A DNA stretch of 61,052 nt, taken from Thermosynechococcaceae cyanobacterium MS004. Lineage in GTDB: Bacteria; Cyanobacteriota; Cyanobacteriia; Thermosynechococcales; Thermosynechococcaceae. Numbering within the stretch: the stretch's first letter is position 1; every line of letters begins with the position of its first letter. The stretch is from NCBI GenBank assembly GCA_022402525.1, contig JAKRSB010000004.1:1-61052 (forward strand), read 5' to 3'. The translations under genes and the position numbers were made by a program. Below the pieces are notes generated by a model. It made no database searches. It was not told the DNA's origin and worked only from the letters and a program-made list of their open reading frames with translations. Of this stretch, positions 50,224 through 59,400 are shown piece after piece.

Positions 50224-51723
50224 CTAGTATGAAGTTCTCTCATTCTTCAAGGTTTTACATTCAATAAAGGCTTCGGCTTTAGTAAAAATATGATTGCGTC
50301 GCTGAGGATCGATTTTTTCTAAGGTTTTGAGCATCATCGACAGTCGCGGGTTCCGCGCCAGCCTGTCTCTGTTTCGATCCACAAAGCGCCAATATAGACC
50401 GTCCCAAACCTCGCACCAGTCGCCCTTGGAATAGTCCCCCATCTTGTTCAGGTAGCTGGAGCCAGAAATATAGGGCTTGGTCATCATCTGGCCACCATCG
50501 GCAAACTGCCCCATCCCGTAGACATTGGGCACCATCACCCAGTCGGCGCTGTCCACAAATAGCTCCATAAACCACCGAAATACCTCGTCAGGATGTACCT
50601 CGCACAGCAGCATCGCATTGCTGATCACCATCAGCCGCTCAATGTGATGCGCCCAGCCCCGCTCCTGGACGCGCTGAATGACCTGATCGACCGGAACCAA
50701 TCCCGTCGTGCCGTCATACCAATCTATGGCGAGGCTGCGCGTGTGCTTTAGGACGTTTTGCTGCCGCTGGGTCGGGGCGATCGCATGGTAAACCCCTCGA
50801 ATATACTCGCGCCAGCCAATGATTTGTCGAATAAAGCCTTCGAGGGAGTTGAGCGGAATATTCCGGTCATCGGCGCAGTCTAGTGCTGCCTGCACCACAA
50901 GTTGAGGGGTGAGAAGGCCCAAGTTGAGCATGGGCGAAATCACGGAATGGAACACAAAGGGGGTTCTTGTGGTGAGGGCGTCTTCGTAGGGGCCAAAGTT
51001 GGCAAAGCGATCGCTCAAGAACTGATGGAGCCAGCCCATAGAGTCGACATGGGTGACAGGGAGCCAGAAGGTCTGCCCTTGCCCTGGATGGTCAGGAAAG
51101 AGCTGGTCTACCAGCGCTGCGACACTTTGCACATGGGCTGTCGGGGCTGGAAGGCTGAGGGAGGGCACCTCTACTTTTTTAGGAAGGGGCTTACGATTTT
51201 GGTCATCGTAGCTCCACTGCCCGCCCTCTGGTTCGCCATTGACATCCACCAGAATCTTGAGCCGTCGCCGCTGATATTTGTAAAAGTCGCCCATAAAGAG
51301 GCGTTTGTAGCGGCTGCGGTAGACTTGAAACTCCGCCTGAGTGGTTAAAAACAGCGGGCTGTCGTAAGTAACCAGCTTGAGGTGATGGGTGTCGCAGAAG
51401 ACTTGAAGACGACTCCGAAATCCGTGGTCTTCAATCGTGTAGGTATGGAGTGCGGAGGCTTGGTGTTTGCGAACGGCCTGGAGCAGCTTGTCTTCATAGG
51501 ACGATGAGGATTGAGCCGATAATTCCGCGTAGTCAACATTGATCCCCTGGGATCTTAAGACATCCCGATGATGACGCATGGCCGCCAGGACTAAGATCAG
51601 CTTGTGCTTGTGATATTTAAACTGGGTAGAAATGCCCCGATCCTCCGCCATAAACACAGGCATCTGACGAATCGGCAGGCGGGAGTGATCGGGGAATAGC
51701 ATATTCCCCAGCAAAATAATCAT
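50224..51723 (-). CDS. Cryptochrome/photolyase-related protein (DPRP, PhrB-like) without the Fe-S cysteines
   Basis: 499 residues from ATG 51723; a TTG 12 codons upstream also fits. The N-terminus IILLGNMLFPDHSRLP and KYHKHKLILVLAAMRHHRD are typical of the PhrB/DPRP group. The FAD-binding half has GWREYIRGVYHA, HHIERLMVISNAMLL, WVMVPNVYGMGQFADGG and KPYISGSSYLNKMGDY. The four Cys that bind 4Fe-4S in bacterial 6-4 photolyases appear lost: EVFRWF has Phe, and the usual CxxC segment is shortened to SKGDWCEVWDG. It may repair UV damage or act as a light sensor without a cluster. Confidence 0.85.
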   Translation of the reverse strand: MIILLGNMLFPDHSRLPIRQMPVFMAEDRGISTQFKYHKHKLILVLAAMRHHRDVLRSQGINVDYAELSAQSSSSYEDKLLQAVRKHQASALHTYTIEDHGFRSRLQVFCDTHHLKLVTYDSPLFLTTQAEFQVYRSRYKRLFMGDFYKYQRRRLKILVDVNGEPEGGQWSYDDQNRKPLPKKVEVPSLSLPAPTAHVQSVAALVDQLFPDHPGQGQTFWLPVTHVDSMGWLHQFLSDRFANFGPYEDALTTRTPFVFHSVISPMLNLGLLTPQLVVQAALDCADDRNIPLNSLEGFIRQIIGWREYIRGVYHAIAPTQRQQNVLKHTRSLAIDWYDGTTGLVPVDQVIQRVQERGWAHHIERLMVISNAMLLCEVHPDEVFRWFMELFVDSADWVMVPNVYGMGQFADGGQMMTKPYISGSSYLNKMGDYSKGDWCEVWDGLYWRFVDRNRDRLARNPRLSMMLKTLEKIDPQRRNHIFTKAEAFIECKTLKNERTSY

Positions 51724-51850
51724 CTGGTTTAAGGTAAAGATACAGTAAGCATTGCTCAAGAATGGATTGATCCAAGTTCAATTGATCTTAATGATCTAAA
51801 CTCACATCAATTAAGCTCACATCAAGTACGGTTCAGAAGGGAAGGTTGTG

Positions 51851-52513
51851 ATGTTGACATGGTTCCAAGAAACTGGTGAGGTCTACCAAGGACAGTTTGG
51901 TGAATTTACCATCACCACCGAAGACCGTCGGGGCGTTGTGCTATATCGTGCGGCTCTGACCATAGCCGCGATCACCTTTGGCCTTGGTGCAGTGCTGACC
52001 CTCCAAGATAATCACGGCACAAACTTTGACATGCTTCTGTTCGGCTTATTTGCTCTCTTTTGTGCTGGCTTAGGCGTCAGCCTGTGGACGATTCATATCT
52101 ACCTCAAGCCCCTCCATCTGTTTCTGCAAATATGCTGGGCGATCGGCAGCCTCAGCGCCCTTGGCCTCAGCGTGGGTTCTGTCCAGCCACTGACTGCCGC
52201 TCTTTATGCGCCCTATTCTTGGGGACTGGTTGGCGTGGGATTTGTCTTTGTTGCCTTGACTGGACTCTTCGTCAAAGAAGCCTTTTGTTTTAATCGTTGG
52301 CAGGCCAAGCTGCTCATTTTGGTGGTTCCGTCCCTTTTGCTAGGCCACTGGCTGGGCTTACTGCCCGTAGTGTCTGAAAAAACGTTGCTGGGGATTTGGG
52401 CCTCTATTTTTCTATGGTTTGTGCTGGATAAAGATTTTCAGTCTATTCCACCAGATGTAGGGGACAAGACAGTCTTTGATTACTTAAAGCAATCCAAACA
52501 GCTTCCGTCTTAG
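51851..52513 (+). CDS. DUF2301 integral membrane protein
   Basis: 220 residues; ATG follows AAGGGAAGG by 5 nt, with a GTG just before it. N-terminal soluble strands (YQGQFGEFTITTEDRRGV) lead to about seven membrane helices (RAALTIAAITFGLGAVLTL, LLFGLFALFCAGLGVSLW and others). The loop GLFVKEAFCFNRWQAKL and the end SIPPDVGDKTVFDYLK match DUF2301, a family of cyanobacterial and plastid membrane proteins of unknown function. Divergent from the photolyase-like gene. Confidence 0.85.
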   Translation: MLTWFQETGEVYQGQFGEFTITTEDRRGVVLYRAALTIAAITFGLGAVLTLQDNHGTNFDMLLFGLFALFCAGLGVSLWTIHIYLKPLHLFLQICWAIGSLSALGLSVGSVQPLTAALYAPYSWGLVGVGFVFVALTGLFVKEAFCFNRWQAKLLILVVPSLLLGHWLGLLPVVSEKTLLGIWASIFLWFVLDKDFQSIPPDVGDKTVFDYLKQSKQLPS

Positions 52514-52545
52514 ATTTTAAAGAGAAATTTCTATTTGAAGCTTTT

Positions 52546-52602
52546 CCTTGAAACATCAGGACTTAAAGATCAGCACTTAAAGATCAAGACTTGAAACATC
52601 AG
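52546..52602. repeat. 14/15-bp tandem repeats after the DUF2301 gene
   Basis: CCTTGAAACATCAGG, ACTTAAAGATCAGC, ACTTAAAGATCAAG and ACTTGAAACATCAG in a row. They lie in the spacer before the first small lipoprotein gene. Confidence 0.8.
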
Positions 52603-52740
52603 GCCCAATCTGAAGCAAAAAAGAGCTTTGGAAAGAGAGCGGATCGTCAGTGTCTCTTATCACTTCTCTTGACCGAGTGATTGACAGAAACTGGGTGAAC
52701 GCTAGAGAATCTATACTCGATGTCGTTTTGTTGAGTCTTT

Positions 52741-52887
52741 ATGAAAGGCAAGCTTATTTCAGCATTGTTAGTTGGGGCTGTGTTGTTCCCCTTAGCGGGT
52801 TGTGGCTCTTCAGAACCCACGCCAGCTGAATCTCCTGCAGCTGCTCCGACTGAGTCTCCCGCAGCATCTCCAACTACCTCCCCCTAA
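52741..52887 (+). CDS. Very small lipoprotein, 48 residues
   Basis: The sequence starts MKGKLISALLVGAVLFPLAG, then a lipobox LAGC with the Cys at residue 21 and a tail of repeated Glu/Ser/Pro/Ala/Thr (TPAESPAAAPTESPAASP). The mature peptide is about 28 residues, all linker-like, and would be tethered to a membrane by the lipidated Cys. The paralogous gene at 52996 has the same plan. Function unknown. Confidence 0.7.
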   Translation: MKGKLISALLVGAVLFPLAGCGSSEPTPAESPAAAPTESPAASPTTSP

Positions 52888-52995
52888 CAAGACGGGCTAA
52901 TCAAACGGGAACTTAATCATTCGTTCCAAACGCTGCATCCAGCTTCACTTTTGATGAGAACAACAATAATTTTTTACGAGAGCGATAAAATTACG

Positions 52996-53130
52996 ATGAA
53001 TATCAAACTATTGAGTGCAATCCTTCTTCTCGGAATTGCCACAACCCTCGGAGCCTGCGGTGGTGGAGCAGAAGCCCCAGCGCCTGCAGATTCCCCTGCC
53101 GCAACGACTTCCCCTTCTCCTTCTCCTTAA
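52996..53130 (+). CDS. Very small lipoprotein, 44 residues, paralogue of the previous one
   Basis: MNIKLLSAILLLGIATTLGA followed by the lipobox Cys (LGAC, residue 21), then GGGAEAPAPADSPAATTSPS. The design matches the gene 109 nt upstream but the DNA is diverged. A conserved pair of such short genes argues for real translation. Function unknown. Confidence 0.7.
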   Translation: MNIKLLSAILLLGIATTLGACGGGAEAPAPADSPAATTSPSPSP

Positions 53131-53298
53131 AGGGTTAATGGCGGTAGTCAGTGTTGTTTCCGAATCGTTTCCGATGAGGTGTTTTGGTTTTGTCATGAGA
53201 CACTTCTGGCTTATTCAATCCCTCAGCTCAAGGCTCATTCCGCTGTCTGAGATGAGTGATTTGGGTTAAGAGATTACGATCTAAAAAAGTTACAATGT

Positions 53299-53339
53299 CC
53301 CAGATAGACGACTTCTCTTAGTCGTTTCTGGGGCTTTTT
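53299..53339 (+). terminator. Rho-independent terminator
   Basis: CCCAGA (53299-53304) pairs with TCTGGG (53327-53332), with inner CGAC/GTCG, followed by GGCTTTTT. It closes the small lipoprotein unit upstream. Confidence 0.8.
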
Positions 53340-53369
53340 CTATTCTGGGGCTTTTTTATAATAGAGGGC

Positions 53370-53711
53370 ATGATGCGTACAGTGGGTTTTGCAGTCAAGT
53401 CTGCTTCTTGCGTCATGTTGGTGCTCGGATTCTCTTGGAGCATCAGCGCGATCGCGCTGGCTAACCCTCAGACAACCCCTGAAGAGATTCCTGAAGAGAT
53501 TCCCGAAGAAGTGCTGCAGCTTTCTATCATTGAACGGGCTCACTCCCAACAGAGTGGGGTGGCGCAAAGCCCTGCTGAGCAAGCCGCTGAGGAGCGGAGC
53601 CTCAGGGTGACAGTAGAGGAGGTGCCTGCCCGGATTGACCCCGACATACAGCAGATCATTGTGCTGCTGAGAATTCGGAAGCTTTTAAAGACTTTTATCC
53701 CGCTGTTCTAG
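53370..53711 (+). CDS. Small exported protein with an acidic Pro-Glu repeat
   Basis: 113 residues; AGAGGG precedes a double ATG. Signal peptide SASCVMLVLGFSWSISAIALA, cut before NPQTT. The mature part has PEEIPEEIPEEV, then a Gln/Ser/Ala-rich stretch and a C-terminal amphipathic helix (IDPDIQQIIVLLRIRKLLKTFIPLF). The basic-hydrophobic end may attach to membrane. No family recognised. It starts right after a terminator, so it has its own promoter. Confidence 0.6.
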   Translation: MMRTVGFAVKSASCVMLVLGFSWSISAIALANPQTTPEEIPEEIPEEVLQLSIIERAHSQQSGVAQSPAEQAAEERSLRVTVEEVPARIDPDIQQIIVLLRIRKLLKTFIPLF

Positions 53712-53815
53712 AAACAATGCCTCTGCATTTTGCAGCTCTGGGGTTTGCGACACAACAAGCACCCCTCAAAAATTGCATCCTTCAAGAATCGCACCCTTCA
53801 AAACTTAAGGTGCCT

Positions 53816-53860
53816 AAGATCAAGGTCTCTAAAATCAAGGTCTCTAAAATCAAGGTCTCT
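53816..53860 (+). repeat. Three 15-bp repeats ending 2 nt before a start codon
   Basis: AAGATCAAGGTCTCT, then two copies of AAAATCAAGGTCTCT. Each carries AAGG, a Shine-Dalgarno-like core, and the third one stands 8 nt before ATG 53863. Confidence 0.9.
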
Positions 53861-53862
53861 AA

Positions 53863-54312
53863 ATGTCCTCTATCGAAGGGCTGTGGGTTGGCGTAGGCTG
53901 TAAACGAGGAACCTCTGCGGTGCTGATTCAGTTTGCCCTACAGTCAGCCTGTGACTGTGCAAGGATTTCCTGGACAGCGATCGCAGGACTAGCCACCCTG
54001 GAGCGAAAACGAACCGAAGCAGGTCTTCTGGAGGTCAGCCAGATTCACCGATGGCCGATCGCCTATTTCACCGCAGCAGAGTTGAAAAACTGCCCCATCC
54101 CTCATCCCTCATCTGCCCTAGAGTCCATTGTCGGCACCCCCAGCGTTGCAGAGGCCGCAGCCCTGAGCGCTGCGGCGAATAGCGGGCAGCTTAAGTCTGC
54201 CGTTCTGATTTTGCCAAAGCAGATTTTTCGGCTGCCCCAAGAACCAGGAGCCGTCACCTTGGCGATCGCCCAGCATGTACCCATCCCAACCCGACCCCAG
54301 CGCATAACCTAG
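53863..54312 (+). CDS. Cobalamin biosynthesis CbiG C-terminal/CobE-like protein
   Basis: 149 residues. It matches the CobE/CbiG C-terminal domain: LWVGVGCKRGTSAVLIQFAL, IAGLATLERKRTEAGLLEV, ESIVGTPSVAEAAAL and VTLAIAQHVPIPT. In CbiG this domain is fused to an N-terminal part that opens the lactone ring of precorrin/cobalt-precorrin-5A; here it is free-standing, as CobE is. No other cobalamin gene is adjacent. The ribosome site is supplied by the last of three 15-bp repeats. Confidence 0.82.
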   Translation: MSSIEGLWVGVGCKRGTSAVLIQFALQSACDCARISWTAIAGLATLERKRTEAGLLEVSQIHRWPIAYFTAAELKNCPIPHPSSALESIVGTPSVAEAAALSAAANSGQLKSAVLILPKQIFRLPQEPGAVTLAIAQHVPIPTRPQRIT

Positions 54313-54434
54313 CCCTAAATCAGCCATAAGATTTTCTAACGATGCCCCTCTCATTTCTGTCATGATTCGTAAGCCTGTCAAGGTATGATGGGGAAGCGAA
54401 AAACATCATCAAAGAACTCAGATAGGAAATCGTC

Positions 54435-54890
54435 ATGGCAACGTCAGACACCTCCAACAGCACCGCCAACAATAGTGCGAATGACCCCGCACCTCTCGCA
54501 ACAAGGAAAGCGGCTTCTGGCGGCGGTGAAAGAACTGCCCGCAAGACCTCCGGCGCCAAGGAAAACGCTCTGTCTCTGTATGAACCCGCTCCACTGCCCA
54601 GTACTCGCCCCATTGCTGAATCCAATCATGACCTCGTGAGCGGCCACATGCCTGGAAATCGCCCCATCACTGCTGCCCATATGGCTGTCCTGAATGACGA
54701 TACGCTTCCTAATCATCGGCCAATTATGAAATCTGACCTCGTGATTGTGAATACGGATACCCTGCCCAATCACCGCCCCGTGGTTCGCTCAAATATTGAT
54801 TTTCAGCACGCCACGATGATTCTCAAAAATCGGCCCATTGCGTCTAATCTCATTGATAATCCCAAAGATTTGATGGGCTACTTAGACTAA
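54435..54890 (+). CDS. Protein with RPI-type repeats, function unknown
   Basis: 151 residues; AGGAAA precedes ATG. The first 55 residues are disordered (Ser/Thr/Asn/Ala-rich, then basic). From about 57 there are five repeats of about 20-23 residues, each with Arg-Pro-(Ile/Val): STRPIAESNHDLVSGHMPG, NRPITAAHMAVLNDDTLPN, HRPIMKSDLVIVNTDTLPN, HRPVVRSNIDFQHATMILK, NRPIASNLID. The regular strand-turn-strand pattern suggests a small solenoid. No signal peptide, so it is cytoplasmic. Not a family I can name. Confidence 0.75.
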   Translation: MATSDTSNSTANNSANDPAPLATRKAASGGGERTARKTSGAKENALSLYEPAPLPSTRPIAESNHDLVSGHMPGNRPITAAHMAVLNDDTLPNHRPIMKSDLVIVNTDTLPNHRPVVRSNIDFQHATMILKNRPIASNLIDNPKDLMGYLD

Positions 54891-55021
54891 CCCCCAAAAG
54901 ACTAATCCCCAAAGATGAACCCTTGAGATTTATCAGCGATTAATCGCTGGTATGAGTGGCCTATGGGCAGCTTGGCAAGTTGGCAGCAGAGGTGGTTGAC
55001 TGCTGGCGGCGAAGATTGTGC

Positions 55022-55930
55022 CTATTGCTTAGGATGGCTCGACCGCTGCATCAGCGATCGCAAGATAGGCTCTAGGGTGCTTTCCTGAAGCACTTGAGCA
55101 TTTACAGCTTGCAAAACGCACTCAACCCTAGTCACCACGTCAGGGATGCTCACCCAGGGATTCTGCTGGGGAAATCCCGGCAGGAAATCAAAAGCGCCCT
55201 GATGCATAGCCCAGCGTCTTTCTGACTCAAAAATTTCTCGGCGATCGCTACAGGTCAAGATCACCCGAATATGGGGGTAATAATCTCGAAACCAGCGGCA
55301 AAAACCGTAGGGATTGGGGGCAAGCGCTTCGATATCTGCAATCAATAAATCCGGCAGTTCATCCAGCTCGGTTAAAAGCCCTTCGGCGCGATTGCGGCAG
55401 CTTTGACTAATCTGACTTTGATGCTTGATGGATATCCCGAACGTTCGCAGAATTTCTTCCCAGACTTGGCGCTGAAACTCAGACGTTTGAACCAGTAATA
55501 CCGACTTTTGGGGGACAGAGGGCGGATCCGGAAGCAGCTTACTAGAATCTTGGAACTCTATTTCGTAGGGGCCAATCTTCAGAAGATCGCCCTGGACTAG
55601 CAGGACAGGAGACAGAATGGGCTGATCATTTACAAAAGACCCATTGATGCTTTGCAGATCGCTGAAGTAAATTTTGCGCTCGGCGGTGGTCAACAGTAAA
55701 GCATGCTGACTCGAAATCAGCGCATCTTTAAACAAAATATGACAGTCAGATCCGCTGCCAATAATCCAAAATTTTTGACCAACGAGAGAGTAATAATAGC
55801 CCGCAGTCAGCGCTGAGGAAGATTTTGACATCCACATCAACGGACTCCAAAACCCGCTGTTGATTAAGTCCTGATGGGCGTACCGATAGTCAGAACGAAT
55901 AAAAAGCTGGGGAACGGCAGAAGCAGTCAC
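55022..55930 (-). CDS. FHA domain protein with a degenerate receiver domain
   Basis: 302 residues from GTG 55930 (TTG 55948 is also in frame). The N-terminus has LFIRSDYRYAHQDLINSGFW. The FHA domain (about 50-130) has WIIGSGSDCHILF, ISSQHALL and SINGSFVND, the residues that bind phospho-threonine. The C-terminal domain (about 150-270) looks like a receiver: LLVQTSEFQRQVWEEIL, LLIADIEALAP with the acceptor Asp, and VILTCSDRREIFE; the usual acidic pair in the first loop is missing. It probably reads Ser/Thr-kinase output. Confidence 0.82.
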   Translation of the reverse strand: MTASAVPQLFIRSDYRYAHQDLINSGFWSPLMWMSKSSSALTAGYYYSLVGQKFWIIGSGSDCHILFKDALISSQHALLLTTAERKIYFSDLQSINGSFVNDQPILSPVLLVQGDLLKIGPYEIEFQDSSKLLPDPPSVPQKSVLLVQTSEFQRQVWEEILRTFGISIKHQSQISQSCRNRAEGLLTELDELPDLLIADIEALAPNPYGFCRWFRDYYPHIRVILTCSDRREIFESERRWAMHQGAFDFLPGFPQQNPWVSIPDVVTRVECVLQAVNAQVLQESTLEPILRSLMQRSSHPKQ

Positions 55931-56073
55931 GAGTCTACTCTTACACAATAAGACCTAGAGATGGCTGGGCTGGGGATAAAAGATCAAGGCATCCAATAGA
56001 CCTGTGACTTTGCAATGATGCTTGATCACAATGCTCAACAATCAGCGCTACAATCATCAACCCTCAATAATGG

Positions 56074-56223
56074 GAGTTCGATGATGTACCTGAAGCCCCT
56101 CACCCCAAACCCCTCTCCCACAGGTGAGGGTTTAAGAAGCTTGATTTTTCATTACCCCTGCTTCCCCCTTGGGAGAAGCAGGATGGGCGGATGAGGGGCG
56201 GTTGTTTTTTGCCGAACTCACGT
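56074..56223 (+). mobile_element. MITE-like element, copy 3
   Basis: About 150 bp with left end GAGTTCGATGATG and right end CCGAACTCACGT. Internal order is as in copy 1. The rest of the 55931-56416 spacer holds short repeats of CAACAACCAATGC and CTCAAC(A/T)-type words (56219-56275) and no gene. Confidence 0.8.
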
Positions 56224-56416
56224 CTCAACAACCAATGCACAACAACCAATGCTCAACTAAGGATGCTCGACAATAATACTCAACAGTGCTGAGCATTCAT
56301 AGTTTGTTGGGTGATTTGTTTGGTTCTGTTGAATCGATGGGGCTTTGTCTATCGAGTTTAGTTGATTGGGAAGGTTGTTGATTGGGAAGGTTCTTAAAAG
56401 GTGTGTAGGTTAAGCG

Positions 56417-59400
56417 CTACCTTACTTTCTCTACTCGATTGCCAAGTTCCGTGAGGTAGCGGAGTGCCGCTGCGGTGTATTGGGCACAGCGAAGGGGCGG
56501 ACTGTCGTAAAAGTTGTTCCAGGCTTCGCTGGTAAATTCAGCATAGCGATCGCATCGTTCTGGAAACTGCTCTAGGTAAGCAAGCCGCACAGCGTGACCA
56601 ATAAGGACATCCATGACCAGATTATCTTCTAGATAAAATTTAGGATTAGCTTCAACAATGGCCGATAGCTCCATGAGCGTTTCAATATTGAGTTGCCGAT
56701 ACTGGGGCGCACCAATCTTGTTGAGCAGATGCTCGATCTGGAGGGCAAAGTTTTTCTCACCCGGCGTCATCTCGGACAAAATCGACTGGCTATCTAGACG
56801 ATTGCGGCGCTCTAGCTTATCGCCGATGACGATGCCTTTACAGTGGTTGAGCAGTCGCCAGACGCGCGGGTAAAAGTTGGGCGGCAGACGGTTAATGAGT
56901 CCCTGAAGCTCTCGCTTGCGCTGCCAGCTACCGGGCTGCTCCTCGGCAGCGTTGCTCTCTGGCTGCACAATCCATTCAATCAACTGCTGGGGTTGTCTCA
57001 GGCGCAAAGACTCTTGATTCAGTAGGGCTTGATTGAGGTCATCAAAACTCTGCAAGGCTTTCCGCAGCCGTTTTTTTACCTGAAAGGGACTCAGGTTCAT
57101 GAGGCGCTCGTAAGCTTCATCTTGGGTGAGGTCTGACTCACGGGCCAGTTCACTGGTCATGAGCAAAATAAAGTAGCCCACCCGTAAGGTCAGAACGCCC
57201 TCAAAGAGCTTTGGCTCAGCTTTAAGCAACAGGTCAAAGTAGATCAGGATTTCTTGTGTCAGAATGCGATCGCGAATATCTTCCCGGCAAAAAACCTGAA
57301 TTTTTTCCATGAGCTCCAGGTGAGACATGGGTCGCGTGATCAGGGAAGCCGAGCTGTAGGCTTTGCCCACCGCAATCTGCCGCTGCCGCACCAGAATGTC
57401 TGTCACCGCATCGGAGAGGCTGATATCGACTTTTTGCATGAGTCCCGCCACCCGCCGGATAATGCCCCATAGCCGCAATTCTCCGGCTTTGTCGTAAACC
57501 TCATTCAGTAGATCCCGCAGCGTCACGCTGTGCCCCTGGCCGCCAAACCCCGTTTCAAAGTCTAGGTCTTTGAGGCTCAGGAGCGTTTGCAGTAGCTCCA
57601 CCTGCTCGTAGAGGTTGGCAGACTGCTTCAACTGTCGCAGCAGCTTTGAAATATCCGTTTCCCGCTCTAGGTTCATTTCAAAGCGGTAGGAGAGCGGCTG
57701 GCAGCGCTCTGGATCGAGGGGTAGATAGATAGAGACTTGGCGCGGAGCCAGCTGATCGGAAGGGGCAAAGTCAAAGTTTCGCAGGGCGTCAATGCGCTCA
57801 ATACCGGCTCTAAGCATGAGCTGCTGGAGCGCGCCCAGCCGGACTTTAACCCCATTACATTCTCCATTCCTCAACTCCTGAAAGAGCTGGAGCAGAGGGG
57901 CTTGTCCCTCTATCAGCATGGTGCGCGTTAGCAGCAGGGTGATGGTGGGCTGGCCAAGGTGTGCCCAGTGTTTTTGAATATAGGCTAGCTCTGTTTTGAT
58001 TTGGTCAACCAAAAAGTGGTAGTCCAGGGTGAGATAAAACTGGGTTTGGTCTAAAAATGCCGGTAAGAATGCTTTGACCTCACCCTTGACGCGATAGAGA
58101 CAGGCTGTGGCAAGACTCCGCAGGCGGCGAATCGGTCGTCCGGTTAGGCCGAGCTTGCGGTTGTGGCCGAGCTGAGCGTAGGCCCTCGCGAGAGCCCCTG
58201 CATCCAAAATCTGAATGGGGTCAAGCTGGGATAGGGTTTGGGTTTCGACACCGAAGGTGCGCAGCTCTTGCTGAAGGGCATCGTCTTCGGCAATGAGGGC
58301 GATTTGGACAATGGGGCTTTTGGTTTCGCGCAGCCGCAGGTGACGGCCTAGGGGATCTATATCGCCGACGGCAATGAATCCTTCGTAGAGGAGTTCTCCT
58401 AGTATGTAGAGGCTTTGGGCCCAAATGAGGGGGACGTTTTCGTTGGGGATGCGGGGCTGGCTCTGGGGGTTGGCGCGTTCGGCGTTGATGTGATCTTTGC
58501 TGACGATGTACAGCTCTGGTAGGAGCGGCCAGCCGTGGCGCTCAAGAAAGAGGGGCTTGAGTTTTTGACGAAAGGTTTCGGTTTGGGCGGTGTCCCTTCG
58601 GAACAGCCCGTCCAAAATTAAATAGGTGAAAAAGAGCGGCCACTCGCATTCGATATGCTCAAAGGCCTTGAGTTCTGCGGGTTCGTAGTGGAGGCGACTG
58701 CTGTCTTCAAGGACGGTTTGGTGGCCGTCCCTCAGAAATCGCTTGCAGCCGTAGTTGCCCGTGAGCTTATCTAGAATTTTTTGGCGGGTGCGCTGGGCGA
58801 TCGCTTCGTCTTCGACGGCAAAGGCCGGGAACCCAATGATGCTGAGTAAGGCCGCATCCACTTCCTTGGAGTTGGACTCACGGGGCAGGAGAGACTCTAG
58901 GGTGATGCGTGATCGCGCAATTTCATCGGCCAGCACATGCACCACGCTGGCGGGGCCACCCCGAATCCCAAAGAGGTTGAGTCCGGCCATTGCCTCTAGG
59001 GCCGCTTTTGCCATACCAATGGAGCTGGCGTTGAGTTCGGGGTTGCCGTGGTTAATTTTATTGCCGCGCTCCCAGATGCCGTAGTCTGGTGTGCGGTAGG
59101 TGCGGCCAATGTAGTAGACCAGGTTCTGGATAAAATCCACTTCGTCTAGGGTCTGGATAATAGCCAGCCCGGAGGTGGTCATCTGCGCCAGCATCAGCAG
59201 GTAAAGCGAGGTTGCGTCTAACTGGAGGTGTCCCCACTCATCATCGGCCACCACCACATCCCCTGAATGGGTGTCGTACTTCGCGTGCATCGCATCCAAG
59301 GGATGCTGAGTTTCTTTGAATTTTTCTACCTTTGCGGCCTGCTTCATCATGGCGGTCAGCAGCCCCCGCATGAGCTTAATGACGCTTTGCTCCAGCTCGT

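Noticed and set aside
56074-56223. Complete insertion sequence at the repeat copies
   Set aside because: The elements are about 145 bp, with no transposase ORF inside or next to any copy, so only a MITE-like status can be claimed.
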